64,000 bases of DNA from Agromyces bracchium (GCF_009709675.1 NZ_WMLB01000025.1:1-64000); one strand, 5' to 3'. Positions 17,611 to 27,648 are shown, counted from the stretch's first letter. The notes: generated by a model not told the origin, from the sequence alone. A program made the numbers and translations.

Positions 17611-17637
17611 AGTTGTGCTCGTCGGAGCATCACAACT
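17611..17637. promoter_or_regulatory. palindromic operator between GntR and MFS genes
   Basis: AGTTGTG and its exact complement CACAACT flank a 13-nt spacer with an inner GCTC/GAGC pairing. Position and spacing resemble operators of YtrA-type GntR proteins (from memory: half-sites separated by 13 bp). It lies upstream of and next to the regulator's -10, and 12 nt before the candidate -35 of the transporter. Confidence 0.65.
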
Positions 17638-17649
17638 GTCGCAATCGGC

Positions 17650-17678
17650 TTGTCGAGGCATCCGCGCGCTGTCAGGAT
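17650..17678 (+). promoter_or_regulatory. candidate promoter of the MFS gene
   Basis: TTGTCG (17650-17655) and CAGGAT (17673-17678) are 17 nt apart. The -10 ends 8 nt before the GTG start at 17687, so the mRNA may be leaderless or nearly so. Confidence 0.4.
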
Positions 17679-17686
17679 GGCTCGAC

Positions 17687-19027
17687 GTGACCTCCGAAGC
17701 CCCATCCCCCGCTTCCCTTCCCGCCTCCTCGTCGCCCGTCCGGCGCGTCGCCTGGGCGTCCATGATCGGCACGTCGCTCGAGTCGTTCGACTTCTACGTG
17801 TTCGCCTACTTCAGCGCGTACTTCATCGGCCCGCTGTTCTTCGACCCGCTCGGGCAGTTCGGCGGCACGCTCGCCGCGTTCGCCACGATCGGCGTCGCGT
17901 TCGTGGTGCGCCCGCTCGGCGCCGCGATCTTCGGCCACATGGGCGACCGGCTCGGCCGACGCGCGACGCTGCTCTGGACGGTCGGCATCATGGGCGTCGC
18001 GACGGGCCTCATCGGCCTCCTTCCGACGTACGCGCAGGCCGGATGGCTCGGCGCCGTGCTCCTCGTCCTCCTCCGCGTCGCGCAGGGCCTCTCCCTCGGC
18101 GGCGAATGGGGCGGCTCGATCCTCCTCGCGACCGAGCACTCGAGCCCCGTCAAGCGTGCGTTCTACGCCGCGGTGCCGCAGCTCGGCTCCCCCGTCGGGT
18201 CGATCCTCTCCGCGGTCGTCTTCATCGTGATGACCCTCGCGCTCCCGGCCGAGGAGCTCGCGGCGTGGGGCTGGCGCATCCCGTTCCTCCTCGCGATCCC
18301 GCTCCTCGCCGTCTCGCTGTACCTCCGCCTCTCGATCGACGAGACCCCGGTCTTCAAGGCCGTCGTCTCGGAGCAGCGCCGCGACCGCGTGCCGTTCGCC
18401 ACGATGTTCCGAGCGCAGCCCACCGCGCTCGTCATCGCGTTCGGCGCGGCCCTGCTCGGCATCGGCTCGTACTCGCTGATGAACACGTACACGATCAACT
18501 ACGGCGTGACGACGCTCGGCTTCACCTTCCAGGACCTGCTCGTCGCGACGACGATCGGCGGGCTCCTCCAGCTCGTCACCATCCCGCTGTTCGGCTGGTG
18601 GGCGACCCGCGTCGGCTCGGCGAAGGTCGTCGCCTACGGCGCGCTCGGGACGCTGCTCATCACGTTCCCGATGTACTGGCTGCTGCAGTTCGCGAGCTTC
18701 CCGGTGCTCGTGGGCACGATGATCGTCGGCGGCATCCTGCCGACCATGTCGTGGGCCGCGCTCGGCGGGCTCATGAACGACCTCTTCGCCGATCACTACC
18801 GCTACTCGGCGCTCTCGGTCGCGTACGCGGTCGCGGCGGCGGTCAGCGGATTCATCCCGCTCGTCACCACGCTGCTCGGCGAGTCGACCGGCTACGTCTG
18901 GTGGCACCCGGGCGTGGTGCTCGCGCTGCTCTCGGCGATCACGCTGGTCTCCGCGTGGGCGGCCGCGCGCATGCGGCGCGCGCCGATCTCCGAGGACGGC
19001 CTGGAGGTCGAGCCCGCGACCGTCTGA
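17687..19027 (+). CDS. MFS transporter, metabolite:H+ symporter (MHS) type
   Basis: 446 residues with about 12 membrane helices. The MHS signature is clear: SLESFDFYVFAYFSAYFIGP in helix 1, HMGDRLGRRATLLWTV in the loop after helix 2, and RVAQGLSLGGEWGGS in helix 4. Relatives carry shikimate, proline/betaine, alpha-ketoglutarate or citrate, so the substrate cannot be named. The GTG start leaves a 20-25 residue cytoplasmic tail. Divergent from a YtrA-like GntR gene with a shared operator, so uptake is probably inducible. A strong hairpin ends the gene. Confidence 0.92.
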   Translation: MTSEAPSPASLPASSSPVRRVAWASMIGTSLESFDFYVFAYFSAYFIGPLFFDPLGQFGGTLAAFATIGVAFVVRPLGAAIFGHMGDRLGRRATLLWTVGIMGVATGLIGLLPTYAQAGWLGAVLLVLLRVAQGLSLGGEWGGSILLATEHSSPVKRAFYAAVPQLGSPVGSILSAVVFIVMTLALPAEELAAWGWRIPFLLAIPLLAVSLYLRLSIDETPVFKAVVSEQRRDRVPFATMFRAQPTALVIAFGAALLGIGSYSLMNTYTINYGVTTLGFTFQDLLVATTIGGLLQLVTIPLFGWWATRVGSAKVVAYGALGTLLITFPMYWLLQFASFPVLVGTMIVGGILPTMSWAALGGLMNDLFADHYRYSALSVAYAVAAAVSGFIPLVTTLLGESTGYVWWHPGVVLALLSAITLVSAWAAARMRRAPISEDGLEVEPATV

Positions 19028-19046
19028 GTCCGGTCGGCCCGAGAAC

Positions 19047-19087
19047 GGGGGCGGATGCCGCGGCGCGAGCCCGCGGCATCCGCCCCC
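19047..19087 (+). terminator. hairpin after the MFS gene
   Basis: A perfect 17-bp inverted repeat with a 7-nt loop, built around GGATGCCGC and its complement, 20 nt after the stop codon. No U-tract follows. It separates the transporter from valS. Confidence 0.8.
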
Positions 19088-19218
19088 GTCGTCGTGGGCC
19101 GCCCCGGCACCCGCATCCCCGCCGGTCACGGCGGATTCCCCCGACTCCGGTAGGCTTGACTGTCGCACATTCAGGCACCCCAATGGACTCGGTGCCGCAC
19201 ATACCGAACCGGAGCATC

Positions 19219-21813
19219 ATGACCGACACCGCGCGCATTCCCGACAAGCCCGCCCTCGAGGGCCTCGAGACCAAGTGGGGCGGCGTCTGGGAGACCGAGG
19301 GCACGTACCGGTTCGAGCGTGACGGCGCGACCCGCGAGCACGTCTACTCGATCGACACGCCGCCGCCCACCGCCTCCGGGTCGCTGCACATCGGGCACGT
19401 GTTCTCGTTCACGCACACCGACGTCGTCGCCCGCTTCCAGCGCATGCGCGGCAAGCACGTCTTCTACCCGATGGGCTGGGACGACAACGGCCTGCCGACC
19501 GAACGCCGCGTGCAGAACTACTACGGCGTGCGCTGCGACCCGTCGCTGCCGTACGTGCCCGACTTCACGCCGCCGCACGAGGGCACCGAGGGCAAGACCA
19601 TCAAGCCGGCCGACCAGGTGCCGATCAGCCGCCGCAACTTCATCGAGCTGTGCGAGCGCCTCACCGCAGAGGACGAGCAGCAGTTCGAGGCGCTCTTCCG
19701 CCAGCTCGCGCTGTCGGTCGACTGGACCCAGACCTACCGCACCATCGCCGACGAGGCGCTCTTCACGTCGCAGCTCGCGTTCGTGAAGAACGTCGAGCGC
19801 GGCGAGGCCTACCAGGCGCTCGCGCCGACGCTGTGGGACATCACGTTCCGCACCGCGGTCGCGCAGGCCGAGCTGGAGGACCGGGAGCAGCCGGGCCACT
19901 ACCACCGCGTGGCGTTCGCGAAGCCCGACGGCGGCCACATCGAGATCGAGACGAGCCGTCCCGAGCTGATCCCCGCGTGCGTGGCGCTCGTGGCCCACCC
20001 CGACGACGAGCGGTACCAGCCGCTGTTCGGCACGACCGTGACCACGCCGTTGTTCGGCGTCGAGGTGCCCGTCGTGGCGCACCACCTCGCGCAGAAGGAC
20101 AAGGGCACCGGCATCGCCATGATCTGCACCTTCGGCGACGTGACCGACGTCGTGTGGTGGCGCGAGCTCGACCTGCCCAACCGCGCGATCATCGGCTTCG
20201 ACGGCCGCATCATCGCCGAGGCGCCCGAGGCGATCACGAGCGAGGCCGGCCGCGAGGCGTACGCGAAGCTCGCGGGTAAGACCGCGTTCTCGGCCAAGCA
20301 GGCCGTCGTGGAGCTCCTCCGCGAGTCGGGCGACCTGCTCGCCGACCCCAAGGCGATCACGCACCCCGTGAAGTTCTACGAGAAGGGCGACCGCCCGCTC
20401 GAGATCGTGTCGACGCGCCAGTGGTACATCGTGAACGGCGCTCGCGACGCGGGCCTGCGCGATCGACTCGTGCAGCGCGGCCGCGAGATCGACTGGCACC
20501 CCGACTTCATGCGCGTGCGCTACGAGAACTGGGTCGGCGGGCTGTCCGGCGACTGGCTCATCTCGCGCCAGCGGTTCTTCGGCGTGCCGATCCCCGTCTG
20601 GTACCCGATCGACGCCGACGGCAACCCGGTGCACGACCAGCCGATCATCGCGCCCCGCGAGATGCTGCCGGTCGACCCCTCGTCGACGCCCGCGCCCGGG
20701 TACGACGAGGCGCAGCGCGACCAGCCGGGCGGCTTCGTCGGTGAGCACGACATCATGGACACGTGGGCGACCTCGTCGCTCACGCCGCAGCTCGCGGCCG
20801 GCTGGGAGCGCGACCCGGAGCTGTTCGACCTGCTCTTCCCGTACTCGCTGCGTCCGCAGGGCCAGGACATCATCCGCACGTGGCTCTTCTCGACCGCGCT
20901 GCGCGCCGAGCTCGAGCACGGCGTCGCGCCGTGGACGAACGCGGCCATCTCCGGCTTCATCGTCGACCCCGACCGCAAGAAGATGTCGAAGTCGAAGGGC
21001 AACGTCGTGACGCCCGCCGGCCTCCTCGACCAGCACGGCGCCGACGCGGTGCGCTACTGGGCAGCATCCTCGCGCCTCGGCACCGACGCGGCCTTCGACC
21101 CGCAGAACCCGACGCAGGTGAAGATCGGCCGGCGCCTCGCCATCAAGGTCCTGAACGCCGCCAAGTTCATCCTCACCTTCGACGGCGCAGCGGATGCCGC
21201 GGTCACGGTGCCTGTCGACCGCAGCATGCTCGCCGGGCTCGCGACGGTCGTCGAGCAGGCGACGCGGGCGCTCGAGTCGTACGACCACGCCCGCGCCCTC
21301 GAGGTCTCGGAGACGTTCTTCTGGACGTTCTGCGACGACTACCTCGAGCTCGTCAAGGAGCGCGCGTACGGCGAGGCGAGCCCCGAGCAGGCCTCGGCCG
21401 TCGCCGCGCTGAAGACCGCGCTCAGCGTGCTGCTGCGCCTCTTCGCGCCCGTGATCCCGTACGCCGCCGAGGAGGCGTGGAGCTGGTCGAACGAGGGCTC
21501 GGTGCACCGGGCCGCGTGGCCGGCCGTCGAGGAGCTCGCCGCACGCGGCGAGGCGGGCGTGGAGCTCCTCGAGCTCGCGAGCCTCGCCCTCACCGGCATC
21601 CGCCGCGCGAAGACCGACGCGAAGGCCTCGCAGAAGACGCCGGTGGCGAGCGCCGTGATCGCCGCACCCGCCGCCGCGACGGCCCTCCTCGCCTCGGCCG
21701 AGGGCGACCTGCGCGCCGTCGGACGCATCGGCGACCTCGGCTTCGCCGAGGCCGAGGTGCTCGAGGTGCGCGACGTCGTGCTGGAGATCCCGCAGGAGGA
21801 GGCGAGCGCATGA
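19219..21813 (+). CDS. valS: valine--tRNA ligase
   Basis: 864 residues. It charges tRNA-Val and edits misactivated threonine. HIGH is in GSLHIGHVFSFTHTD, KMSKS in RKKMSKSKGNVVTP, and GWDDNGLPTERRV follows the first motif. The insert PADQVPISRRNFIELCERLT marks the shorter class of ValS common in actinobacteria and archaea, which lacks the long C-terminal coiled coil. The ATG at 19219 is preceded by GGAG at a short 4-nt spacing. Its stop overlaps the next gene by 4 nt. Confidence 0.96.
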   Translation: MTDTARIPDKPALEGLETKWGGVWETEGTYRFERDGATREHVYSIDTPPPTASGSLHIGHVFSFTHTDVVARFQRMRGKHVFYPMGWDDNGLPTERRVQNYYGVRCDPSLPYVPDFTPPHEGTEGKTIKPADQVPISRRNFIELCERLTAEDEQQFEALFRQLALSVDWTQTYRTIADEALFTSQLAFVKNVERGEAYQALAPTLWDITFRTAVAQAELEDREQPGHYHRVAFAKPDGGHIEIETSRPELIPACVALVAHPDDERYQPLFGTTVTTPLFGVEVPVVAHHLAQKDKGTGIAMICTFGDVTDVVWWRELDLPNRAIIGFDGRIIAEAPEAITSEAGREAYAKLAGKTAFSAKQAVVELLRESGDLLADPKAITHPVKFYEKGDRPLEIVSTRQWYIVNGARDAGLRDRLVQRGREIDWHPDFMRVRYENWVGGLSGDWLISRQRFFGVPIPVWYPIDADGNPVHDQPIIAPREMLPVDPSSTPAPGYDEAQRDQPGGFVGEHDIMDTWATSSLTPQLAAGWERDPELFDLLFPYSLRPQGQDIIRTWLFSTALRAELEHGVAPWTNAAISGFIVDPDRKKMSKSKGNVVTPAGLLDQHGADAVRYWAASSRLGTDAAFDPQNPTQVKIGRRLAIKVLNAAKFILTFDGAADAAVTVPVDRSMLAGLATVVEQATRALESYDHARALEVSETFFWTFCDDYLELVKERAYGEASPEQASAVAALKTALSVLLRLFAPVIPYAAEEAWSWSNEGSVHRAAWPAVEELAARGEAGVELLELASLALTGIRRAKTDAKASQKTPVASAVIAAPAAATALLASAEGDLRAVGRIGDLGFAEAEVLEVRDVVLEIPQEEASA

Positions 21814-22256
21814 ACGTGACCGTCCGGGAGGTCGCCGAGAACGACTTCTTCGCCTGGCTTCCGCTCTTCGACGCGTACTGCACCAGTCGCGGGCGACGGC
21901 TCGACGACACCAAGGCGCTCATCGTGTGGAGCTGGATCCAGGAGCCGCGCAATGCGCTCCGCGCCGCCGTCGCGGTCGACGACGAGGGGAACCTCGTCGG
22001 TCTGGTCCACGCGCACCCCGAGCCGCGCACGCTCGACGCCAGCACCGGCATCGTCGTCGACGACCTCTTCGTCGTCGAGGCGCACCGCGGAGCCGGCGTC
22101 GCCGGGCGCCTGCTCGAGCACGTGCGCACGCTCGCGGCCGAGCTGCACGCCACCCGCATCACGTGGGCGACCGATCCTAGCGACGCCGAGGGCCTGCGGC
22201 TCTCCGACGAGATCGCGCGCCGCTCCCCCGCCGTCGTCTTCGAGATGGAGCTCTGA
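21810..22256 (+). CDS. GNAT-family N-acetyltransferase
   Basis: 148 residues. Family members transfer acetyl from acetyl-CoA to small-molecule or protein amines. The acetyl-CoA loop is in VEAHRGAGVAGRLLEHVRTL (about residues 86-105), after the beta strand DASTGIVVDDLFVV. The substrate is unknown. The start is fixed by the ATGA overlap with valS, so the two are translationally coupled. Its stop (TGATG) overlaps the start of the next small gene. Confidence 0.88.
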   Translation: MNVTVREVAENDFFAWLPLFDAYCTSRGRRLDDTKALIVWSWIQEPRNALRAAVAVDDEGNLVGLVHAHPEPRTLDASTGIVVDDLFVVEAHRGAGVAGRLLEHVRTLAAELHATRITWATDPSDAEGLRLSDEIARRSPAVVFEMEL

Positions 22257-22486
22257 TGCAACTCGGAACACGCTGGGCCTTCGGGGACGAGCCGCCGCGA
22301 TCGGTGCCCATGGAACTGCGACCGGGAATCGTCGCGGCGGAGTCGGGCACGCCCGACGGCGCCGGCCGGCACTGGACCCTCACCTGGCTCGAAGGCCGGC
22401 CGATCGCCGAGCTCGATGACGGCACGGTCGTGACGCTCGAAGCCCCGGGCGGCCAGGGCGCGGGCGACGACGGCGACGACTGGTAG
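22256..22486 (+). CDS. small acidic protein of unknown function
   Basis: 76 residues, not recognised. It reads MQLGTRWAFGDEPPRSVPME at the start, then WTLTWLEGRPIAELDDGTVV, and ends in an acidic glycine-rich tail GAGDDGDDW. The sequence predicts a short beta-rich fold with no membrane segment. Its ATG shares a base with the GNAT stop codon, so it depends on translational coupling, and it is probably the last gene of valS-GNAT. Confidence 0.75.
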   Translation: MQLGTRWAFGDEPPRSVPMELRPGIVAAESGTPDGAGRHWTLTWLEGRPIAELDDGTVVTLEAPGGQGAGDDGDDW

Positions 22487-22514
22487 CACGCCCGGCAGGG
22501 GCGTCCGGTGCGAT

Positions 22515-23336
22515 CTACACCCGGGCGAGGATCTCGCCGTGCGGCATGAGGAACCACCCGTCCGGGTCGGCCGCCCACCGACGCCAGGCCGCTGAGATCG
22601 CCTCGAGCTCCGTGCGCGAGGCGTGGCCCGATTCGATCGCGTGGGCGGCGAAGGTCGACTCGAGCGCGCGCTCGGCCCAGTTGCCGCCCCACCACTCCCG
22701 ATCGCGGTCCGACGCGAACACCCAGACCGAGCCGCTCGCCTCGACCTCGGCGAACCCGGCCGCACGCGCCCAGCGCGTGAGGTGGCGGCCGGCGTTGCCG
22801 TCGCCGCCGTTCCACGCGCAGACGAGCTCGTTCAGCTCACGCCACCGCAGCAGCTCAGGCGCCTCCGGACTCCAGATCACGCCGCCGTAGTCGACGTCGC
22901 GCGCGGCGAGCAGACCACCCGGCCGCAGCACGCGCCGGAACTCCCGCAGCGCGTCGATCGGGCGAGCCAGGTGCTGGAGCACCTGATGCGCGTGCACGAC
23001 GTCGAACACGCCGTCGGGGAAGTCGAGGCGGTAGGCATCGCCCGTACGGAACTCGGCGTTCGGCACGCCCTCGCTCTCCGCGAGGCCCTGCGCACGCGCG
23101 ACGACCTCCTCGGAGGCGTCGACGCCGACGACGTGCCCCGGACGCACGCGGCGCGCGAGGTCGAGCGTGATGGAGCCAGGCCCGCTGCCGATGTCGAGCA
23201 CCCGCATCCCCTCGCGGAGGTGCGGGGCGAGGTAGGCCGCGGAGTTGTCGACCGTGCGCCATTCGTGCACGCGGAGGACGCTCTCGTGGTGGCCGTGCAT
23301 GTATGCGTCGCGGGTCGACGCCGCGGTGTGCTGCAT
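22515..23336 (-). CDS. class I SAM-dependent methyltransferase (UbiE-like)
   Basis: 273 residues. The SAM-binding motif I is VLDIGSGPGSITLDLA (about residues 45-60), followed by VVGVDASEEVV and the post-motif FDVVHAHQVLQHLARPIDAL. The chain after residue 200 is larger than the minimal fold and may cap the substrate. The acceptor is unknown. The gene is single. TAGGCT lies 6 nt before the ATG, arguing for a leaderless transcript. It follows the terminator of the suf cluster, so it is not part of that operon. Confidence 0.88.
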   Translation of the reverse strand: MQHTAASTRDAYMHGHHESVLRVHEWRTVDNSAAYLAPHLREGMRVLDIGSGPGSITLDLARRVRPGHVVGVDASEEVVARAQGLAESEGVPNAEFRTGDAYRLDFPDGVFDVVHAHQVLQHLARPIDALREFRRVLRPGGLLAARDVDYGGVIWSPEAPELLRWRELNELVCAWNGGDGNAGRHLTRWARAAGFAEVEASGSVWVFASDRDREWWGGNWAERALESTFAAHAIESGHASRTELEAISAAWRRWAADPDGWFLMPHGEILARV

Positions 23337-23342
23337 GACCCG

Positions 23343-23348
23343 AGCCTA
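23343..23348 (-). promoter_or_regulatory. leaderless -10 of the methyltransferase
   Basis: TAGGCT on the minus strand is followed by 6 nt and then the ATG (23334-23336), with no ribosome binding site between them. Confidence 0.6.
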
Positions 23349-23384
23349 TGCCTCCACGGGCCCCGACGCGCCGGGAAAAGAAAC

Positions 23385-23412
23385 GAGGGAGGCCCCGTCC
23401 GGGACCTCCCTC
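23385..23412 (-). terminator. intrinsic terminator of the suf cluster
   Basis: GAGGGAGG pairs with CCTCCCTC around an inner CCC/GGG stem. In the minus-strand transcript the stem is followed by GTTTCTTTTC, so this is a classical hairpin plus T-rich terminator, 14 nt after the sufT stop. Confidence 0.8.
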
Positions 23413-23425
23413 ATCGATCGAAGAC

Positions 23426-23755
23426 TCAGATCGCGAAGCCGAGCGCGCGCATCATGTCGCGCCCGTCGTCCGTGATCCGCTCGGGACCCCACGGCGGCAT
23501 CCACACCCAGTTGATGCGGAACCGCTCGACGGTGCCGTCGAGTGCCTCGGCGGTCTGCTCCTCGATGACGTCGGTCAGCGGGCAGCCCGCGCTCGTCAGG
23601 GTCATGTTGATGACGAGCGCATCGTGCTCGTCGTCCCAGTTCAGGTCGTAGATGAGCCCGAGGTCGACGATGTTGACGCCCAGCTCGGGGTCGACGACAT
23701 CCTTCAGCGCCTCACTGATCTCGTCGAAGCGCTCGGGTGCGAGTGAGGTGACCAT
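23426..23755 (-). CDS. sufT: SufT/MIP18-like Fe-S assembly protein
   Basis: 109 residues of the DUF59 (MIP18/SufT) family, which helps mature Fe-S proteins. It has the conserved DVVDPELGVNIVDLGLIYDL near the N-terminus and TLTSAGCPLTDVIEEQ, whose cysteine is the conserved family residue; the end carries the VWMPPWGPERITDDGRDMMR segment. It is 19 nt downstream of sufC and is the last suf gene. A -10 element in that short gap suggests an additional promoter of its own. The symbol is given by family and context. Confidence 0.88.
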   Translation of the reverse strand: MVTSLAPERFDEISEALKDVVDPELGVNIVDLGLIYDLNWDDEHDALVINMTLTSAGCPLTDVIEEQTAEALDGTVERFRINWVWMPPWGPERITDDGRDMMRALGFAI

Positions 23756-23761
23756 GCGTTC

Positions 23762-23767
23762 AGCCTA
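23762..23767 (-). promoter_or_regulatory. leaderless -10 of sufT
   Basis: TAGGCT (minus strand) ends 6 nt before the sufT ATG. It lies inside the 19-nt gap after sufC, so sufT could be transcribed independently. Confidence 0.5.
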
Positions 23768-23774
23768 CGCCCGA

Positions 23775-24542
<768 letters not shown>

Positions 24543-24607
24543 GGTGATTCGGTGTCTCTTTCGTTGGTGGCCGGCCGCTCGGGCCGGGAGTTCATGGGAG
24601 TCGGTGG

Positions 24608-24934
24608 TCAGACGGCGAGCTTCACCGCGGGGTCGATGAAGACGCCCCCGTCGGTGATCTCGACCTGGTAGACGGGCACGGGCTCGTACGCCGGCAGCGT
24701 GAGCGGCTTGCCCGTGAGGAGGGAGAACTTCGAGCCGTGGGCCCAGCACTCGAGCGTGTCGTCCTCGACGAATCCCTCGGAGAGCGAGATGTCGCCGTGG
24801 GTGCAGGTGTCGCCGATGGCGAAGATGTCGCCGGCCGCGTCCTTCACGACAGCGATCGGCACGCCGTCGACGACGAACTTCTGCGCCTCATTGGTCGCGA
24901 GGTCGTCGACCCCGCACACGCGAGTGGATGCCAC
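24608..24934 (-). CDS. Rieske-type ferredoxin subunit of the suf cluster
   Basis: 108 residues with a GTG start preceded by AGGGGAG. The Rieske [2Fe-2S] ligands are visible: CTHGDI (Cys-His pair 1) and CWAHGSKF, which gives the second Cys and His ligands (C-x2-H). These proteins are annotated as non-heme iron oxygenase ferredoxin subunits and are regularly found between sufD and sufC in actinobacteria, where they may act in electron supply or as a cluster recipient; the role there is not settled. One nucleotide separates it from sufD. Confidence 0.9.
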   Translation of the reverse strand: MASTRVCGVDDLATNEAQKFVVDGVPIAVVKDAAGDIFAIGDTCTHGDISLSEGFVEDDTLECWAHGSKFSLLTGKPLTLPAYEPVPVYQVEITDGGVFIDPAVKLAV

Positions 24935-24935
24935 G

Positions 24936-26117
24936 TCAGCTCCCCTGGAGTTCCGCTTCGAGCGCCCGGATGAGACGCTCCTCGAGTTCGGCGTCGCCGA
25001 TCTGCTGCACGACCTCGGCGAGGAAGCCGCGCACGACGAGACGGCGCGCCTCGTCCTCCGGGATGCCGCGAGCCTGCAGGTAGAACAGCTGCTCATCGTC
25101 GAACCGGCCGGTCGCCGACGCGTGGCCGGCGCCCTCGATGTCGCCCGTCTCGATCTCGAGGTTCGGGACCGAGTCGGCGCGCGTGCCGTCGGTGAGCACC
25201 AGGTTGCGGTTCTGCTCGTAGCTGTCGGTACCGGTCGCCGTGTTGCCGATGAGCACGTCGCCGATCCAGACGCTGCGCGCGCCCTCGCCCTGCAGGGCGC
25301 CCTTGTACGTCACGCGCGAGCGCGTGTGCGGGGCGTCGTGGTGGACGAAGACCTGCTGCTCGAGGTGCTGGCCGGCGTCGGAGAAGTAGAGTCCGAGCGC
25401 CTCGACGTCGGCGCCCTGCTCGGCGAGGTGCGTCGACGGGTTCACCCGCACGACCTTCCCGCCGAGGGAGACGACGATGTGCTTGAGCTTGGCGTCGCGG
25501 CCGATGCGCGCGAAGTGGCTCGCGAGGTGGACCGACTCGTCGGTCCACTCCTGGAGGGAGACGACGGTGAGGTTCGCGCCCTCGCCGACGACGACCTCGA
25601 CGTTCTCGGTGAGCCGGGCGTCGCCGATGCCGCGCAGCACGACGAGTGCCTGACTGAAGGGCGCGGCCTCGATGACGGTGTGGGCGGCGCGCGGGGCCGT
25701 GCCGAGTCCCGAGCGGGTCACGGTGACGGTCTTCGCCTCCTCGCCGGCGACCTCGACGAGCAGCGCCTCGCCGAAGCTCGACCAGGCGTTCGCCGACGCG
25801 CGCTCCTCCGGGGTGCCGGCACGGCCGACGCGGGCGTCGTCGCGCGGGATCCAGGAGAGGGAGACGCCCGTGGCATCCGTCGCCTCGACCTCGACGCGCG
25901 AGCCGTCGAGCTCACCCGAGGTGAGGTCGGCGAACGCGGCGACGGGCGAGTACTTCCACTCGTGCTCTCGGCCGGTGATGGGCGCGAAGTCGGCGACGTC
26001 GGTCGAGCGGAACCGCTCGGAACGCGTCTGGACGGGCACGATCGGGCCGTCGGAGTGCGCACGGATGCCGTGCTGCTCGGGGGTGGGCAGGGCGGTGCTC
26101 TGCATCGCGGTGCTCAT
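24936..26117 (-). CDS. sufD: Fe-S cluster assembly protein SufD
   Basis: 393 residues. It forms the SufBC2D scaffold with SufB and SufC. The C-terminal beta-helix region of the SufBD family is clear: SRVTYKGALQGEGARSVWIG, PNLEIETGDIEGAGHASATG (the conserved His region), and QLFYLQARGIPEDEARRLVV. The N-terminal ~130 residues are less conserved, as usual. ATG start 3 nt after the sufB stop. Confidence 0.95.
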   Translation of the reverse strand: MSTAMQSTALPTPEQHGIRAHSDGPIVPVQTRSERFRSTDVADFAPITGREHEWKYSPVAAFADLTSGELDGSRVEVEATDATGVSLSWIPRDDARVGRAGTPEERASANAWSSFGEALLVEVAGEEAKTVTVTRSGLGTAPRAAHTVIEAAPFSQALVVLRGIGDARLTENVEVVVGEGANLTVVSLQEWTDESVHLASHFARIGRDAKLKHIVVSLGGKVVRVNPSTHLAEQGADVEALGLYFSDAGQHLEQQVFVHHDAPHTRSRVTYKGALQGEGARSVWIGDVLIGNTATGTDSYEQNRNLVLTDGTRADSVPNLEIETGDIEGAGHASATGRFDDEQLFYLQARGIPEDEARRLVVRGFLAEVVQQIGDAELEERLIRALEAELQGS

Positions 26118-26120
26118 CGG

Positions 26121-27539
26121 TTAGCCGACCGATCCTTCCATGCCCATCTCGATGAGCTTGTTGAGTTCCATCGCGTACTCCATGGGCAGCTCGCGCGCGA
26201 TCGGCTCGATGAAGCCGCGCACGATCATGGCCATCGCCTCGTCCTCGGGGAGGCCGCGCGACATCAGGTAGAAGAGCTGCTCCTCGCTGACCTTCGAGAC
26301 GGTCGCCTCGTGGCCGAGCTGCACGTCGTCGACGCGGATGTCGATCGCCGGGTAGGTGTCGGAGCGCGAGATGGTGTCGACCAGGAGCGCGTCGCAGCGC
26401 ACGGTGTTCGCGGAGTGGTGCGCATTGGCATCCACCCGCACCTCGCCGCGGTAGCCCGCACGGCCGCCGCCGCGCGCGATCGACTTCGAGACGATCGACG
26501 ACTGCGTGTACGGCGCCATGTGGATCATCTTCGCGCCGGCGTCCTGGTGCTGGCCCGGGCCCGCGAACGCGACCGAGAGGGTCTCGCCCTTGGCGTGCTC
26601 GCCCATGAGGAAGATCGACGGGTACTTCATCGTCACCTTGGAGCCGATGTTGCCGTCGACCCACTCCATGGTGGCGCCCTCATGGGCGACCGCACGCTTG
26701 GTGACGAGGTTGTAGACGTTGTTCGACCAGTTCTGGATCGTCGTGTAGCGCACGCGGGCGTTCTTCTTCACGATGATCTCGACGACGGCCGAGTGCAGCG
26801 AGTCGGACTTGTAGATCGGGGCGGTGCAGCCCTCGATGTAGTGGACGTAGCTGTCCTCGTCGGCGATGATCAGGGTCCGCTCGAACTGGCCCATGTTCTC
26901 GGTGTTGATCCGGAAGTAGGCCTGGAGCGGGATCTCGACGTGCACGCCCTTCGGGACGTAGACGAACGACCCGCCCGACCAGACGGCGGTGTTCAGCGCG
27001 GCGAACTTGTTGTCGCCCGCCGGGATGACCGTGCCGAAGTACTCCTCGAAGAACTCGGGGTGCTCCTTCAGCGCCGTGTCGGTGTCGAGGAAGATGACGC
27101 CCTGCTCCTCCAGGTCCTCACGGATCTGGTGGTAGACGACCTCGGACTCGTACTGGGCGGCGACGCCCGCGACGAGGCGCTGGCGCTCGGCCTCGGGGAT
27201 GCCGAGGCGCTCGTAGGTGTTGCGGATGTCCTCGGGGAGGTCCTCCCAGGTCTGCGCCTGCTTCTCCGTGGACCGGACGAAGTACTTGATGTTCTCGAAG
27301 TCGATCTCCGACAGGTCGGCGCCCCAGGACGGCATGGGCTTGCGGTCGAAGAGCTGCAGGCCACGCATGCGACGCTGCAGCATCCACTCGGGCTCGTCCT
27401 TCAGCTGCGAGATGTCGGCCACCACTTCGGGCGACAGGCCGCGGCGAGCGGATGCTCCGGCCACGTCGGAGTCGGACCAGCCGAACTCGTACGTGCCGAG
27501 CCCCTCCAACTCGGGGCGGTCGATGAGTACGTCCGTCAT
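26121..27539 (-). CDS. sufB: Fe-S cluster assembly protein SufB
   Basis: 472 residues. It is the main subunit on which nascent clusters are built. Family motifs include [37 protein letters not shown] with a conserved Cys, [20 protein letters not shown], which contains the cluster-linked cysteine, and [18 protein letters not shown]. The ATG at 27539 follows a strong GGGAGGAGAAGAGGGAG purine tract. First gene of sufB-sufD-Rieske-sufC-sufT and divergent from ctaA. No sufS, sufU or sufR is adjacent. Confidence 0.97.
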   Translation of the reverse strand: MTDVLIDRPELEGLGTYEFGWSDSDVAGASARRGLSPEVVADISQLKDEPEWMLQRRMRGLQLFDRKPMPSWGADLSEIDFENIKYFVRSTEKQAQTWEDLPEDIRNTYERLGIPEAERQRLVAGVAAQYESEVVYHQIREDLEEQGVIFLDTDTALKEHPEFFEEYFGTVIPAGDNKFAALNTAVWSGGSFVYVPKGVHVEIPLQAYFRINTENMGQFERTLIIADEDSYVHYIEGCTAPIYKSDSLHSAVVEIIVKKNARVRYTTIQNWSNNVYNLVTKRAVAHEGATMEWVDGNIGSKVTMKYPSIFLMGEHAKGETLSVAFAGPGQHQDAGAKMIHMAPYTQSSIVSKSIARGGGRAGYRGEVRVDANAHHSANTVRCDALLVDTISRSDTYPAIDIRVDDVQLGHEATVSKVSEEQLFYLMSRGLPEDEAMAMIVRGFIEPIARELPMEYAMELNKLIEMGMEGSVG

Positions 27540-27648
27540 GCTCTCCCTCTTCTCCTCCCGCGTACCGGCTATCAGTCCGGCCCACCCCCGGCCTTCCGGT
27601 CGAGGTGCCGGTTCGGTCGTGGGGTGATGTGCGGGTGGCTTCGTCGCG

